This document shows positions 13,533-24,500 of a stretch of DNA of 64,000 nucleotides, piece by piece. The stretch covers positions 310,001 through 374,000 of the forward strand of contig JACVRA010000109.1 of NCBI GenBank assembly GCA_019828545.1, read 5' to 3'. Origin of the DNA: Paracamarosporium sp. OC-R06-R3. Taxonomy: Eukaryota > Ascomycota > Dothideomycetes > Pleosporales > Didymosphaeriaceae. The notes below the pieces were generated by a model. It worked only from the letters and a program-made list of their open reading frames with translations. It had not been told where the DNA came from and did not search any database. Position numbers and translations under genes: made by a program. Numbering within the stretch: the stretch's first letter is position 1; each line of letters begins with the position of its first letter.

Positions 13533-14623
13533 GGCTGTTTGGGAGTGTGGGTTGTTCTGGTGGGGCACGCGAGAAGATGTGATGGGTGGTGTTGCGGGGT
13601 GGGGGCTCGGCTGCTGCAGCCTCAAGACTCTATGCAGCTACGAAGCAGAACAACAGGACATGATGTCTCAATCAACGGCACACATATTTATGATTTGTAG
13701 ATTTAGATGCTTCAAACCCTATCTTTTGACACTACTGTATATGAAGTGACTTTATTCCGGTGAGTCTTAGAGAGAGGTATTGCTCGAAGCTTGACCTTCC
13801 ACAAGGAGCAATTTAAGGAGGCGTCGAAGGTAGTACGGGTCGGGGTGGACTCAGTTCTCGCCAGATGTGAGCGAACAGCCCCACGATGTCTGCCTTTTGG
13901 CTCCTCTAATACTATAACGCGAAGATGTTCAAAGACAAAAAGAACGTTATAGGAAAACTTCATGTTTCTTTCATAGTGCACGGTAAGCAAAGGGAAACAG
14001 TTCGTTCGTTGTAGTGGTTGTGTTATGTGACAGGCAAAAGATGTCTTTTTGGCGGTGCGATCTTTTTCGTTCAACACATGGACGCTTCCTGTCTGGAGAT
14101 CGAGCTCGCAAATCGGCGATTTTACTGGGCAACCTCAAAGGGCACAGCAACGCTCTCGTTGCATACGAAATAGTATTACATTTGATAGAATTGTTTGCCC
14201 TAGTACTGTACAAGACCGCGCGAGGTTGCAGCTTTAGTGAAAGAATTATCCAAGTGGTGATATTCTACTCTTGGGCTATATCCACGCAATATCACGAGAT
14301 CAAAGCATACTTTAATTAAATGTCTAATGCGCGATAATGTCAACAATAGTTCGCGATCGGGTTATGCCGAAGATGGTAAAGTGAAGAATTGACGTACCCA
14401 CCGCTAGGGTCGGAGGTGTACATTTTGTACGCACCCGGTTCGATGCCCGAAATTAAGTTCGTGTTATGTCATGTCATCCAATGTAGCTACTGGAAAGCTC
14501 GCACCCGCGTCTAACCCATGCGTTTCTTGAATATGGAATCACGCTTTGGACTCGCAGGAAGCTCGACAGGCGCAATACCAACTGGCAGCTCGACTGGCGA
14601 AGTAAAAGGGTTTACACTGTTCT
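13533..14623. other. Intergenic region, no gene recognised
   Basis: 1.1 kb upstream of the PDCD5 gene and downstream of the next minus-strand gene. A T-arm-like stretch GGTTCGATGCCCG near 14440 was examined and does not complete a tRNA cloverleaf. Open frames here lack family features. Confidence 0.5.
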
Positions 14624-15622
14624 CTAAATCAGCTTCATGTCCTCGATGGCAGTAGCGAAAGAGGGAGATAGCAAGTACCCTTGGTCAGCCTCGGCATAGT
14701 GCGCGTATTTGATCACTGGTGGAGAAAGACGGTATTCGGTGTTATCCACCTCGACTGGCTTTTGATCGAGCGGGTAGGGGTCGTCCAGCCCGCGCTGCTG
14801 GCGCTTCTTATTGCGACGCCAGAGGAAAAATGCTACCAATGCGCCGAGGGCAACTGCTACGCCTACTCCAACGCCTACACCCACACCGATCGCGGATGAT
14901 TTGGAGGAAGATTTCTTGTCTTCGTCTTGATCTTGAGTTTGATCGTTAGTTGGCGGCGTTTCGGTATGGGTCGGACTGGCAGACACTGATGCTGCAGTAG
15001 TAGTCTTGCTCTTTGAAGTAGAGGACGATGGCTGAGGAGGCGATGATGTTGAGCTCGAAGTTGAGCTCGAAGTTGAGCTCGAAGTTGATATGTGCGTTTG
15101 CGTGAAGCTTTCACTGATGATTGTTACGGTGTAAACATCGTTGTCGGGGAACCGGAATGTCTCAAATTGCGCATTGCACTCGCAGTTGTCGAAACAGCAG
15201 TAGGAGTCCACATTGGTTTGGTTGCAGGAGAACACGGGTACTCCGTTGTTTGCGATGTTGGTGCAATGGTTCGGGCAGCTTTCTGAGGTCCACGACTTAT
15301 CCGAGCAGGTTCCCCGATGCAGCCGCGCTTTCTGAGGGTCGTGTGGATCGCTCACACAAAGGCCGTTACTTAGACATGCTTGGTTCTGACCATTGTGAAC
15401 GGTTGGCCTATGAGTAACCATGTTAGACATACCTTGTAGCAGCACTGTGATACGAGCGCATCTGGATTACAAGCTGAGACAGTCAGTAAGAGGTTTCTCG
15501 AATTCTAGCGAGTATCACGAACGAGTATCTGCGGGTGATATGTCTCCGTTAGGGAAGAAGCAAGTGGCGACAGCATGAGACGATAGCGCGACGAGCCCAA
15601 TGAAACGGATTGAAGAGTGCAT
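14624..15622 (-). CDS. Predicted single-pass cell-surface protein with Cys-rich ectodomain and Ser/Thr-rich stalk
   Basis: Exons 15622-15523, 15473-15433 and 15385-14624 total 301 codons (300 aa). Splicing is supported by the resulting Cys pattern CCYKNQACLSNGLC, typical of an abundant uncharacterised family in Pezizomycotina. Residues 1-19 form a signal peptide (MHSSIRFIGLVALSSHAVA). The ectodomain (~20-130) has many paired cysteines, including CNPDALVSQCC and SYCCFDNCEC. A Ser/Thr-rich stalk follows, then one transmembrane helix of alternating Gly-Val (IGVGVGVGVGVAVALGALVA) and a basic stop-transfer RRNKKRQQR. The cytoplasmic tail is about 60 residues. The layout resembles wall-stress sensors of the Wsc/Mid2 kind, but no Wsc domain is present, so a sensor role is only a suggestion. 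Confidence 0.8.
15048..15088. repeat. 12-bp tandem repeat inside a coding stalk
   Basis: The unit GTTGAGCTCGAA occurs three times in tandem plus a partial copy. On the minus strand it encodes a Ser/Thr tetrapeptide repeat (STSS) in the stalk of the cell-surface protein. The copies are almost identical, so copy number may vary between strains. Confidence 0.85.
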
Positions 15623-16215
15623 TTTGAAGATGCCACAGTCACAGAAAACAAAAACGAAGGCTCACAAGACTAGATAGCAGTGGCCAACGAAAGGGGCATG
15701 CATGTCTAAAATGCCGATCAATGCGCCCAGTACACAACGGACTGTACGGCATTCCTAGGGCAGCGGGTGAAAGACCAGACTTGGCAAACACGCCGTCAAC
15801 GTCGATGGCTCAAGCTTCTACTCCATGCTCAGGTGTCTCCACAGGATTGGATCTGAGCTGGCATTCATTCTTCGCTGGCCTTTGAAATGATTCTAATAGT
15901 GAGGATAATCAGTGTTGTAGACTCTACACAAGATAGCGAGCACATAGCATTGCATGTTGGCAGAATGTCACCAGTCCGAAGCGCGTTTGAAGATGGTCGC
16001 TTGCTGTGTTGGGCACATTTCCCCTTCGATCCCGAAGTCGTTCGACCATTCCCCATTGTGTTGTGCTAGCGCGGTTCCTCCCGCGTACCGTCACGTGAAC
16101 AACGGTCTCCCGTCGCGTCTCATTCGCCACGCCCCCAGGCGCGAAAAGACGCGCCGTCATCCCGACATCCCGATTCCGACATTCTTCCAGCATCGAAACA
16201 CTTGCCAACGGCATC
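15623..16215. promoter_or_regulatory. Divergent promoter region between the cell-surface protein and Swc3
   Basis: The two start codons at 15622 (leftward) and 16216 (rightward) point away from each other across 593 bp. The 100 bases before the Swc3 start are C-rich, as is common for fungal leaders. No specific site identified. Confidence 0.45.
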
Positions 16216-18216
16216 ATGTCGGAGCCACGACGGTCAACGAGAGCGCGCGCGCGAGAAGAGGCCGCACCTCCACCCCCCGATACGCCCAAGGAGACGCCCA
16301 CCAAGCCAGCCCCCAAGTCGCTGAAGCGCAAGCGACCAAGCGCCGCACCTGCCAAAGAAGCAACCCCAGGCACGCCCGTCGCAGAGGGCATAGAGCAACC
16401 TGGCATACAGCAGCCATCGCAGCCCGTCCTCCCCCTCCGAGTCATAGAGAGCCAGCCCCTACCCACGCTTTCGGAACCGCAGCCACTCGATCTTTCGTTG
16501 CAAGAGTACCAGGACATTCAGCATAGCGGCGTGCTCAGTGCTTCTCTTCAGCGGTCACGCGCAATATGGGTTTCTGGCACCAATTTCAGGCTCTTTCATG
16601 CCTTCTTCACACCGCCAAAGAAGGTGGCCGACCGTACCGAGGAGGACAAGCACAACATACAGCGCCAGAAGGAGATCGTGCGCAACTTTCCCCAAGTGGG
16701 TGAGGCGCAACTAGTGATAGAACCACACACGTTTCCCATCCGTCTCTATGCACCGCGCGAGGCTGTCAGGCAAGTGCACAAGAAGCCGCCGACGTATGGT
16801 CAGTGGCCGAACCATAACCAGCAAAGTCCATATCAGTACAACCACACGCCACTCCAACACCAGCCGCCACCACAACAACGGCCGCCGCAGCCCAAACCAC
16901 AACCGCCCAAGGCACCTCCGCCACCGCAAGCACCAGCACCAGACCCTGTTATTCATATGCTGGCACAGCGAGCGGGACAAGATCCTGAACTCAAGGCCGT
17001 TATGAAAATTGTCGCTGCAGGGCAGGCTACCAAGGAGCAGCTGGAATTCTTCCAAGGCCACATCAGCGAATTAACCGCCTTATTGCAGAAGCAGAAGGAG
17101 GCGGGTATACAACATGCTCCACCTCCGCCTCCGCCTCCTCCAAAACCAGCCGTTGCTCCACGTCCACAGCCGATAGCCTCGCCCCCACAACCAATAGCGC
17201 CCCCACCGCAGCAGCAACAGCAACCAAAGCCAATTCAGCATGCTCCTCCACCTGCACCTTCGCCTGCGCCTGCACCTTCACCTTCCTACACCCATCAACC
17301 GCATATGGCTCCAGGACCGCCCCACGCCTCTCATCCCGGCAACTATCAGTATAAGCCAACGTACAATCAACCGCATCAGTATCACCAACACCATGCACAG
17401 CAATACTCCCCCATGTATCAGATGCCGAGATCAACTTACCGTCCATTAGTTTTTGACTTCAAAGAGGGCAACGGGGATAAATTCTACTTCCCAACATACA
17501 GCTTCATGGAGTGGCTACCCAACAACTCGGGCGCAAAGTTCTCATTCTTAGTCACGAAGATGAAGCCAAAGCCAAAGCCAAAGCCACAGCCACAGCCACC
17601 GCAAGTCACGAACGTGAAACCGCCTCTCACACCAGCACCGAAGGCTGCGCAGCCTCCACCTACTCCAGCTACCGCTACCAGCAACGCACCTACTCCAGCA
17701 GGTGCTACCAACGCTGCACCGACTCCAAATGCGGACCCAACACATGTCGTGACCCCTGGACCTACTCAAGCCAACCCTTCAGTGACCCCAGGACCTACGA
17801 CCACCCCTCTACCGCCGCCAACCCCCTATATCCCACCACCTAGAATCGAAGACTTTGACGAAAAGAACGATATCAAAGATATTGAATTCTACCAGCCTGT
17901 TACTGTCCTGGTCATGAGTGGCCATCCTGACATCCTTCAAACCCTGCCACGCGCTATCCGTCCGCAAGACGCTGTAGAGAAATACATGAACCACGTATTT
18001 GACACGTGCAGGAGAGCAGAAGAGACATTCTTAGCGTTCAGATTGCCAAAGGAGGGTGGTGGGGAAGCTGAGAACGAGGAGAAGAAGGCGAAGAGTGGCG
18101 ATGCTACGCCGGTGGTAAATGCGGCTGCTTACGATATTTTGATGGGAGGAACTTCACACTTTGGCACCGACAAAAAGAAAGTGGCTGGTCGGCCAAGGAA
18201 GAGTATAGCGTTGTAA
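16216..18216 (+). CDS. SWC3: SWR1-complex subunit Swc3 homologue
   Basis: A single exon of 666 codons plus stop. After a basic, proline-rich N-terminus (MSEPRRSTRARAREE), residues ~92-190 match the Swc3 domain: EYQDIQHSGVLSASLQRSR, then a TNFRLFHAFFTPPKK-like stretch. Swc3 is a structural subunit of the SWR1 remodeller that deposits histone H2A.Z. The middle (about 200-450) is low complexity, rich in Pro, Gln and His, with short motifs such as PAPSPAPAPSPS and KPKPKPKPQPQP. Two further folded-looking blocks follow (YRPLVFDFKEGNGDKFYFP and the segment from IEDFDEKNDIKDIEFYQP), with a basic C-terminus (RPRKSIAL). It is longer than the yeast protein mainly because of the low-complexity middle. 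Confidence 0.82.
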   Translation: MSEPRRSTRARAREEAAPPPPDTPKETPTKPAPKSLKRKRPSAAPAKEATPGTPVAEGIEQPGIQQPSQPVLPLRVIESQPLPTLSEPQPLDLSLQEYQDIQHSGVLSASLQRSRAIWVSGTNFRLFHAFFTPPKKVADRTEEDKHNIQRQKEIVRNFPQVGEAQLVIEPHTFPIRLYAPREAVRQVHKKPPTYGQWPNHNQQSPYQYNHTPLQHQPPPQQRPPQPKPQPPKAPPPPQAPAPDPVIHMLAQRAGQDPELKAVMKIVAAGQATKEQLEFFQGHISELTALLQKQKEAGIQHAPPPPPPPPKPAVAPRPQPIASPPQPIAPPPQQQQQPKPIQHAPPPAPSPAPAPSPSYTHQPHMAPGPPHASHPGNYQYKPTYNQPHQYHQHHAQQYSPMYQMPRSTYRPLVFDFKEGNGDKFYFPTYSFMEWLPNNSGAKFSFLVTKMKPKPKPKPQPQPPQVTNVKPPLTPAPKAAQPPPTPATATSNAPTPAGATNAAPTPNADPTHVVTPGPTQANPSVTPGPTTTPLPPPTPYIPPPRIEDFDEKNDIKDIEFYQPVTVLVMSGHPDILQTLPRAIRPQDAVEKYMNHVFDTCRRAEETFLAFRLPKEGGGEAENEEKKAKSGDATPVVNAAAYDILMGGTSHFGTDKKKVAGRPRKSIAL

Positions 18217-20218
18217 GGCTGCACTTGGAGTTGGACTAAATGGAAATGGTTGAGGTTCTTGTTCGGCCAATGGTAATGGAACTTGGCTGCGCCTGCAAGA
18301 GTCAAACGCGCTGCGTATGTTAAGGTAGCATTCTTAACTATGCAGATACGATTTATGGAGAATTTGATACCCAGTAGTTGTCACCCAGCTGCATTACTTA
18401 TCCACCGACTTTCCACACTTTGTCGTTGTACATTGTAAGAGGCTTGCAGCCGCGAGTTTGTGATTGGAACTCAAACGAGTCCGTCTATGAGATCAAGACC
18501 TCGAACGTGAGTGGTAACTTGAAATTGTACACATGCTTCACATTTTATATTGCGACCATACTGGAGGGTTTTGTACCATTTCACGCTCAAGCCTCGCGCT
18601 CGTTTACACGTGATGGGACGCCTTATCGGACTTTGTTGGTCCAAATTGCCCTAAGCAAAATAACCGCACGTCGTCTCTCGGCTTCGACAAAAAGCGAGAA
18701 TGCACCGCGCCGAGGCAGCGGAAAGCGAGTGGGAACGGACTCCGGAATCTAGGGGGCTGGGGTGTAGGAAAGGCGCGAGCGCAAAGCGCTGTGGATCAAA
18801 AAGCCTGACCCTCAACGACGTTGAAGATGTTGCGATTCATGGTTTCGGGCACTACTCGATGGTGCAGCGATGAACATTGTTGCACGGTGGACATGGGAAT
18901 TTCCGTACGGTTGATTCCACGGGGTTGATGTCGCTTGGATAGGAGCTCCGGTGGTCGCAACGGCGTCTACTGAGGAAGTAGTCCGCATCTCCAAGACGAA
19001 GGGAATCCGCGAAGTCGAAACAATTCTCACCCCCATCTACACCAGCAGCCTAATACATACGCTGCACCGCCACTCTCTCTCCTATCGATAACTCTATCTC
19101 GAACTTTAACCCCTCGCATCCTTTCTCACGTCATCAGCTCCTGTCATACTTTTTTCTCCTGCGCAGCAGACTAGACCGCTGTGGACCCATAGCTTTGTGA
19201 TCGCTCGAATCCTTCAACCCTATTCCTACGCCACCTTCCACATCAACTTACTCGACGTCTCACATGAATGTTCTCCACCGTGCTTAGTTTACCGTTCAGC
19301 TGGCCAGGGAACGTACGTGTGCATGAAGGCAACTGAGTGGAGCCGTTGTGGAGCCCAGCCACACACATACCTACAGCCGCCGTGGCTGAGTGACAGGTCG
19401 GTTGGCCAGTATATCGGGCATACAGCAGGCCCACCCTCTACAGGGGGACTCAGCGTTTCACATGTGCGACGCGAAAGCCGCTGTGATTCGCCACGTTCTT
19501 GAGCAATCTAGCAAAACAACCAGGACGAGCAAGCCTTCAGCGAATCAAAATGGAAAGCAAGATGTATTTGTGAATACGTAGATGTGAAACGTGAAACGCG
19601 TGTTTCCCAGTGTAGAAGGTGACAGGCGAGAAAGAGTACGTAATGCGACGTCGAAAGAAGCTGCAGGCCCTTCAATTTCGGACACGGCGAGGATCTGCGT
19701 GCGTGGGGAGCACCCCGGCCGTCCAAGCAGGAGCCCTCGTCGGCGTTTCAAGCCTTGCGCGAAGACATCGGTATGTCCGGCCATGGGTAGACCCATGAAG
19801 CGTGGCAAAATAGCTAGGCGTGCTAAGGCGAACGCCAAAGGTTGTCCGCGAAGGCAAAGGCAAAGTGAAGCTTGCAGAGGAAGAAGAAGGCGTTTGATCA
19901 CTTGAAAATTGATTGTCTATGCGATGCTATGTGTCATTTACATGATTTTGATTTGCTTTGTACATATCCTCAAGCACTTTGAGAAAAGTTCGATACAAAG
20001 GTCTAAACGCTGGCGTTGCTTTGCAGTAAGGTGCCAAAAAACAGGCGAAAAATCCAAAAAAGAAACAAACCCCAAGCCTCTTGGTCACAGACCCCCCTAG
20101 ATGAATCTTGAACATGTGAAGTGAGAAAAGAATGTACACCAAACAAAAATGTCAAACAATGTCTTTCCATCAAAGAGTGCTACCACTCATGGTTCTGAAG
20201 AAGATTGCAGGCAATGAC
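18217..20218. other. Gene-poor 2-kb stretch with one tentative small gene
   Basis: The first part is the 3' flank of Swc3. Around 19060-19170 the plus strand is pyrimidine-rich (CT runs), like a fungal promoter or leader, ahead of the tentative small gene listed separately. The last 120 bases are probably the 3' UTR of the LPMO gene. Nothing else recognised. Confidence 0.4.
19462..19897 (+). CDS. Tentative small spliced gene, unknown function
   Basis: A frame starting at the ATG at 19462 (MCDAKAAVIRHVLEQ) runs to 19563. It meets a GTATTT donor there, with a TAG acceptor ending at 19615, and continues as KVTGEKEYVMRRRKKLQ. This gives about 94 residues to a stop at 19798. A further GTATGT..TAG pair within the second exon would carry the protein on to about 19897. 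Frames in the second exon compete: a different frame reads LRAWGAPRPSKQEP and ends KLAEEEEGV, and also looks protein-like. I cannot choose between them without transcript data. The pyrimidine-rich block just upstream suits a promoter. It may also be noncoding. Confidence 0.25.
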
Positions 20219-21358
20219 TTAGTTGCGGCGAGCAATACGGCCATAGTACATGCTGCGCTTCTGGATGTTGCCGTTGGAGCAGGTAGTGCCGGGAGCAACA
20301 TCCTGCCAGACGACTGAGCCACCATTGCAGATGCCGAACTTGTCAGAGCCGTTGCAGACAATGGAACCCTCAGATGAGCAAGATCCACCGGTAGATCCGC
20401 CAGTAGATCCGCCGGTCGATCCACCGGTCTCGCTGCCATCTCCGGTCGAAGGGACACCAGTGGGAGAGGCACTTCCGCCAGAGGCAGCAGGGGCAGAGGC
20501 AGCGGGAGCAGAGGCAGCGGGAGCAGAGGTCGCGATGGTGGCCAAGGTAGATTGGACGGGTGCAGAGGCGGCGGGGGCAGAAGCAACAGGTGCCGAAGCA
20601 ACAGGGGCAGAAGCAACAGGGGCAGAAGCGGCGGGAGCAGAAGCAATGGGGCTTGCCTCTGGGGCGGACGAGGAGGCAGGCTGCTCAGGAGTGGTAGGAG
20701 TTGAGCCTGTAGCACCGCAGTCGCCAGTAGGGTCCTCGACATCGTTGGTACCGCCATCCTCGAGGTTCTCACCAGGGTTGGGGAACTTGACCGCGTGGTT
20801 CAGCGGGCTGGTGCAGGTAGTGGAGGCAATGTTGGCAATGAAAATGTCGGGCAGAGCATCGAGGCCAGATGCATCGCTGGCACCACCAGACACATCGATG
20901 GGAGCGCAGTTCATGTAGAACTCGGGAGCTCCCGACATCTTTGCGAACCAAGACCAGGCGAAGGTACCCTTGCCGTTAGGGATGCTGTCTGGAAGAGTGA
21001 AGTCAAAAGACTTGACTCCGTCGACACCGGGGCAGCCACCCTCAATGCTCTTGATGACCTTGAACACGGAGTCCTTGGTCGGCTCAGTGTCTGTGGTGTA
21101 TGAAAGCTGGCAAGAACCGCCTCCGTGAACGGCGCTGCCGTCGAACTCCAGCTTCTGGGGCTCGCCAACCTTCATCTCGTTCATGGTGGTGACAGTGAAA
21201 CCATACTGGCTCTTGCACGGGTACTGGTCCGCTGTGATAGCGGCCTTGTCGATCTTGACCTGGTCGGCAGAGTAGGGGACGGGCTTCGAAATGGTAATGT
21301 GAGCGTTGGAAGCCGCAACGAAGGCAGAAGCCGCGATGAGAGCAGATCGGAAAGACAT
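20219..21358 (-). CDS. Secreted AA11-like lytic polysaccharide monooxygenase with repetitive linker and C-terminal X278-like module
   Basis: Single exon, 379 aa. Copper-dependent oxidative cleavage of chitin is the expected role. The signal peptide (1-19, ending ASNA) leaves His20 as the mature N-terminus, the first histidine-brace ligand. The second is His78 in the AA11 hallmark AVHGGGSCQLSY, and Tyr148 in EFYMNCAP is the likely axial residue. Other AA11-like blocks are IEGGCPG and GTFAWSWFAKMSG. From about residue 225 a Ser/Ala/Pro/Val repeat linker leads to a Gly/Ser spacer and a short cysteine-rich end (VCNGSDKFGICNGG, VAPGTTCSNG). That end resembles the X278 chitin-associated module known to follow some AA11 domains. 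The protein would act outside the cell on chitin, its own or another organism's. Exact AA-family assignment needs an HMM search. Confidence 0.88.
   Translation of the reverse strand: MSFRSALIAASAFVAASNAHITISKPVPYSADQVKIDKAAITADQYPCKSQYGFTVTTMNEMKVGEPQKLEFDGSAVHGGGSCQLSYTTDTEPTKDSVFKVIKSIEGGCPGVDGVKSFDFTLPDSIPNGKGTFAWSWFAKMSGAPEFYMNCAPIDVSGGASDASGLDALPDIFIANIASTTCTSPLNHAVKFPNPGENLEDGGTNDVEDPTGDCGATGSTPTTPEQPASSSAPEASPIASAPAASAPVASAPVASAPVASAPAASAPVQSTLATIATSAPAASAPAASAPAASGGSASPTGVPSTGDGSETGGSTGGSTGGSTGGSCSSEGSIVCNGSDKFGICNGGSVVWQDVAPGTTCSNGNIQKRSMYYGRIARRN
20480..20655. repeat. 15-bp degenerate tandem repeat coding the LPMO linker
   Basis: Units such as GCAGAGGCAGCGGGA and GCAGAAGCAACAGGG recur every 15 nt, interrupted once by a non-repeat segment near 20531-20565. 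On the coding strand they give the pentapeptide ASAP followed by Ala or Val. The repeat is in frame throughout and probably changes length without breaking the gene. Confidence 0.85.
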
Positions 21359-21531
21359 GTTGATAAAGTTGGATGGAATCGTACAACGACTGAAGTTTGG
21401 TTGAAGGAGTGTGTTTGAAATCGAAGATACTAGCCCGGCTAGAAAAGAAAGAAGAACTGCAAAGCTGAAGGAATGTAGAGCGTTGGAAAGACTGTGGTGA
21501 GATGATGGCTACAGAGTGGTTATGCCATACA

Positions 21532-21539
21532 CTTATATA
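21532..21539 (-). promoter_or_regulatory. TATA box of the LPMO gene
   Basis: TATATAAG on the minus strand, about 175 nt upstream of the LPMO start codon at 21358. A good consensus match in a plausible position. Confidence 0.5.
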
Positions 21540-24500
21540 CCTCCAAACCCACCATACCACCTTCAACCTACCTTGTCGTCTGCCACACGTACACAGCCTA
21601 CCATCATCGGAGTCCCCTATGGCGATCCCTAATTACCAGTAGTTTCGAACATGGTAGTCCGGAAACAAAACACCAGCCGACAAGGCGTCAAGTACGTACT
21701 CCACCGGGCCGGCGCCGGCGTGTAAAACTGGGGTTGATCGCCCTGGGGCTGCCAGCGAAAGACAGCGTTAGTTGGGCTGTTCGGCGCAGTAACATTCATG
21801 CAACTGCCGAAAGCGGAAGGCCGGTTCAGGATCATGGTTGTCTACGGTGGTCGACTCCGCAAGAAGGTTTTGTTTCAAGTCTCCATAGAGTATGTCATTG
21901 GTCGTGGCGGAGTCGCTTAGCGGGCCGCAGAAAAACCCGGCTGACTGGGGGACTTCTGGATGTTTTAAGCTTGTTTGAGCCGTAGCACAGCCATCCCTGT
22001 CAAAAACGGCCGATTGGTGAACCTTTCGTCTCCTGCTTTTGCGCCCTGCGCCAGCCCACCATCATCACAGCTGCCTTAAGAGTGTACATTTGATAGTGGA
22101 AGGAGGTACCTGCATCTGTCACAATTCTCGTACGACGGCGCGTGAGTTTGACGTATGGGAGCTACCTGGATAAGTGCATCAGTGATGTGGACCGCCTGGT
22201 CGTGCGGATAGCGGCCATGTCTCGAAGGTCCGAGGGTTTCTTCCTAGTTGATCCTTTACCAGGCCACCAGAGTGCAACCTCAACGTCGTGTATCCTTCCT
22301 TTCTCGACAATTATTTCCGACCCTATCATGCGTTTCGAACTGAGCCCAATCCCGTAGAGGCGTAGTATGGTAGCTTGCTGGCTAATGTCCGTCGTTTAGG
22401 GCTGCGCCTCAGCGACACGGTCATTTGCAGGCGGCTAGAAACGCTGCAATCCGACTCCAAGGCCCCCGTTGCGACATTCTTGTCAAAGCCGAACGAACAT
22501 CGGGGCCCGGAACCTAAACTCCCAGGCTGTGGAAGCGTTTCTGAGAAGCGTAGGTTACGTCTGAGACGTCATTCTCTCTGTATGGCATCGTGGCACTGTC
22601 GCCGTACTGTCGCCATAGGCCCTATCATCCTAGGGAAAGACAGTCTCGGACGTGATTCTGTATGCGGTACGTCGTGTACTCCCTGCTTTCTCAAACATAA
22701 TAGCCCACGAGGTAAATCGAACTCTTTGTTTTGGTGTTGGATGCGTCATGCGTATGTTCTGCCACGCTCTAACTTCCACATAGGTACGCCAGCGGCAAAG
22801 ACCATATGACCAACATCCTTTTCGCCTGATACATTGTCTTTCATAATCCTTGCTCTTTGCATGACATCCAGCGTAGCTCCACCCTATGGTATTTTGACAA
22901 AAGGATCCTCGTATGTCATACTTGTGACAGGGCCAAAGAACTCAGGACCGGGGGTCATCCGCTTTGATATCAGCGCGGTAGTACAGGTGACGAATATGAT
23001 GCCGAAGGCACTGAGTAGGGTTATAAGCTGGGCAGAATCACAGAAGAATACATCCTCGGTCGAGATAACGATCGCCGGTGTAGGTTAAGGGCTTTCTCAT
23101 CCAATCTGCGATGCACAAGGTCCCTTGGTAATAGACGCTAACTTCTACGTGGTCCTGACCTGCTGAGCAGTGCGACACATTAGGACCGAACTTACCGTTT
23201 GTTAGAATACGTGGTTACTATTTCACAGGGCACTACAGGCCTCGTGCCCACATGACAAAACTTGGTGATCGATCTAGTTTCTCGATGCCCATGTTGTATC
23301 GAGCGCAGTGGAGCCTGCACATCAGTTAGTAAACTGCAATATTTTGGTAAACTAGAAGAAGCTATTGAAGTACATACGGCAATGGCAGTCCGTAAAGATT
23401 CAGTACGATCTATAATCGTAGTAGGTAATGGGGAACCAATACCTAGCCGCCAAGTAGTGATAAGGTTCGGAGGAAAAGAAGATTCACTCCGACAATGGTG
23501 AGCCGCTGGAGTAGTAACTGACTTCCTACTATACTTCATACAGCTGACAAGCCATTCACAACTCCAAGTTGTCAACTTTAGTTCCTCTTCTAGCCGTGTA
23601 TCGGGTTATCATTTCGAGGCTTCGTCCATATATCGTAGTAAAGACAACGGCGAAGATGGTTGGTCCTTAGGGTAGATAAGTAAACGGCTCCAACGTTTTC
23701 TGCCACAACCAATCTACAGCAGATTCCACCTTGGGTCCGAATGTATTATGTTTGGTCGGCTTTCCGTTTAATACTGCTATTGCGACACTGAGAGCTGATT
23801 CAAGTAAGCAGTTTGACTAGACTGAAGAGAATGAGTTCACTGACAAGTATATCGGTAGGAAAACCCAACACAATGTAATGATATACAATTCGGATAACCG
23901 AGTGTGTTTCTCAACTACTGTGGGTTCCTGCACCCACTCCGGTATCGGCGTCGCCGTTGTGTTCCATGTTTTCGAGCCAGAGTTAGCTCGAACAGTAGGC
24001 GACGTAAACAAGTGTTCCGACGTTTAAGCTGAGCGGTGGCTTCCGGCTGTTTTGCGAATCCATTTCGATGCCGGTGCGTTGTTGAACCTTCTGGCCCAGC
24101 TGGAAGGATTCAAGACGAGGTTAGCTGTTCGCAGCGAGAGAAGGCCTTCTTTTGGGACTGCGAGTCACTGAGGCACAGCAGCACAGTAAACAGCTACGAA
24201 ATATTGAATCGTCAAGAAGTGCGATTATTTCTGGGGCAGCGACTGTGGTAAGCCAATCGTTCGTCGTGGTTGAGAACGGTAAGCGCTAGGGACCGTACAC
24301 GCGGTGATGAGGTTGCAATGCGGGGCTGAACTTTTTTGTTGCTTTTTTTCTTGCTCTAAAGTCTCAAGTAGATCAAAAGATGTCTGGCTGCATGATAGTA
24401 GAGAAGAGCTTCGCAGCGTCAACATAGGAGTTGGAGTAGCTCGAAGGAAGCCGCGCCCAACACCACGCTAGCGCCGCCAGCCAATTAGATCGCTTCTCGT

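Noticed and set aside
14395..14460. Possible tRNA, from GGTTCGATGCCCG
   Set aside because: The T-arm stem does not pair, and no matching acceptor, D-arm or anticodon arm could be built around it on either strand.
16711..17769. Several long minus and alternative-frame open frames
   Set aside because: Shadows of the Pro/Gln-rich Swc3 coding sequence; their translations are repetitive.
20170..20918. 200-codon-plus frames opposite the LPMO gene
   Set aside because: Shadow frames over the repeat linker, made of Leu/Pro or Ala/Glu repeats.
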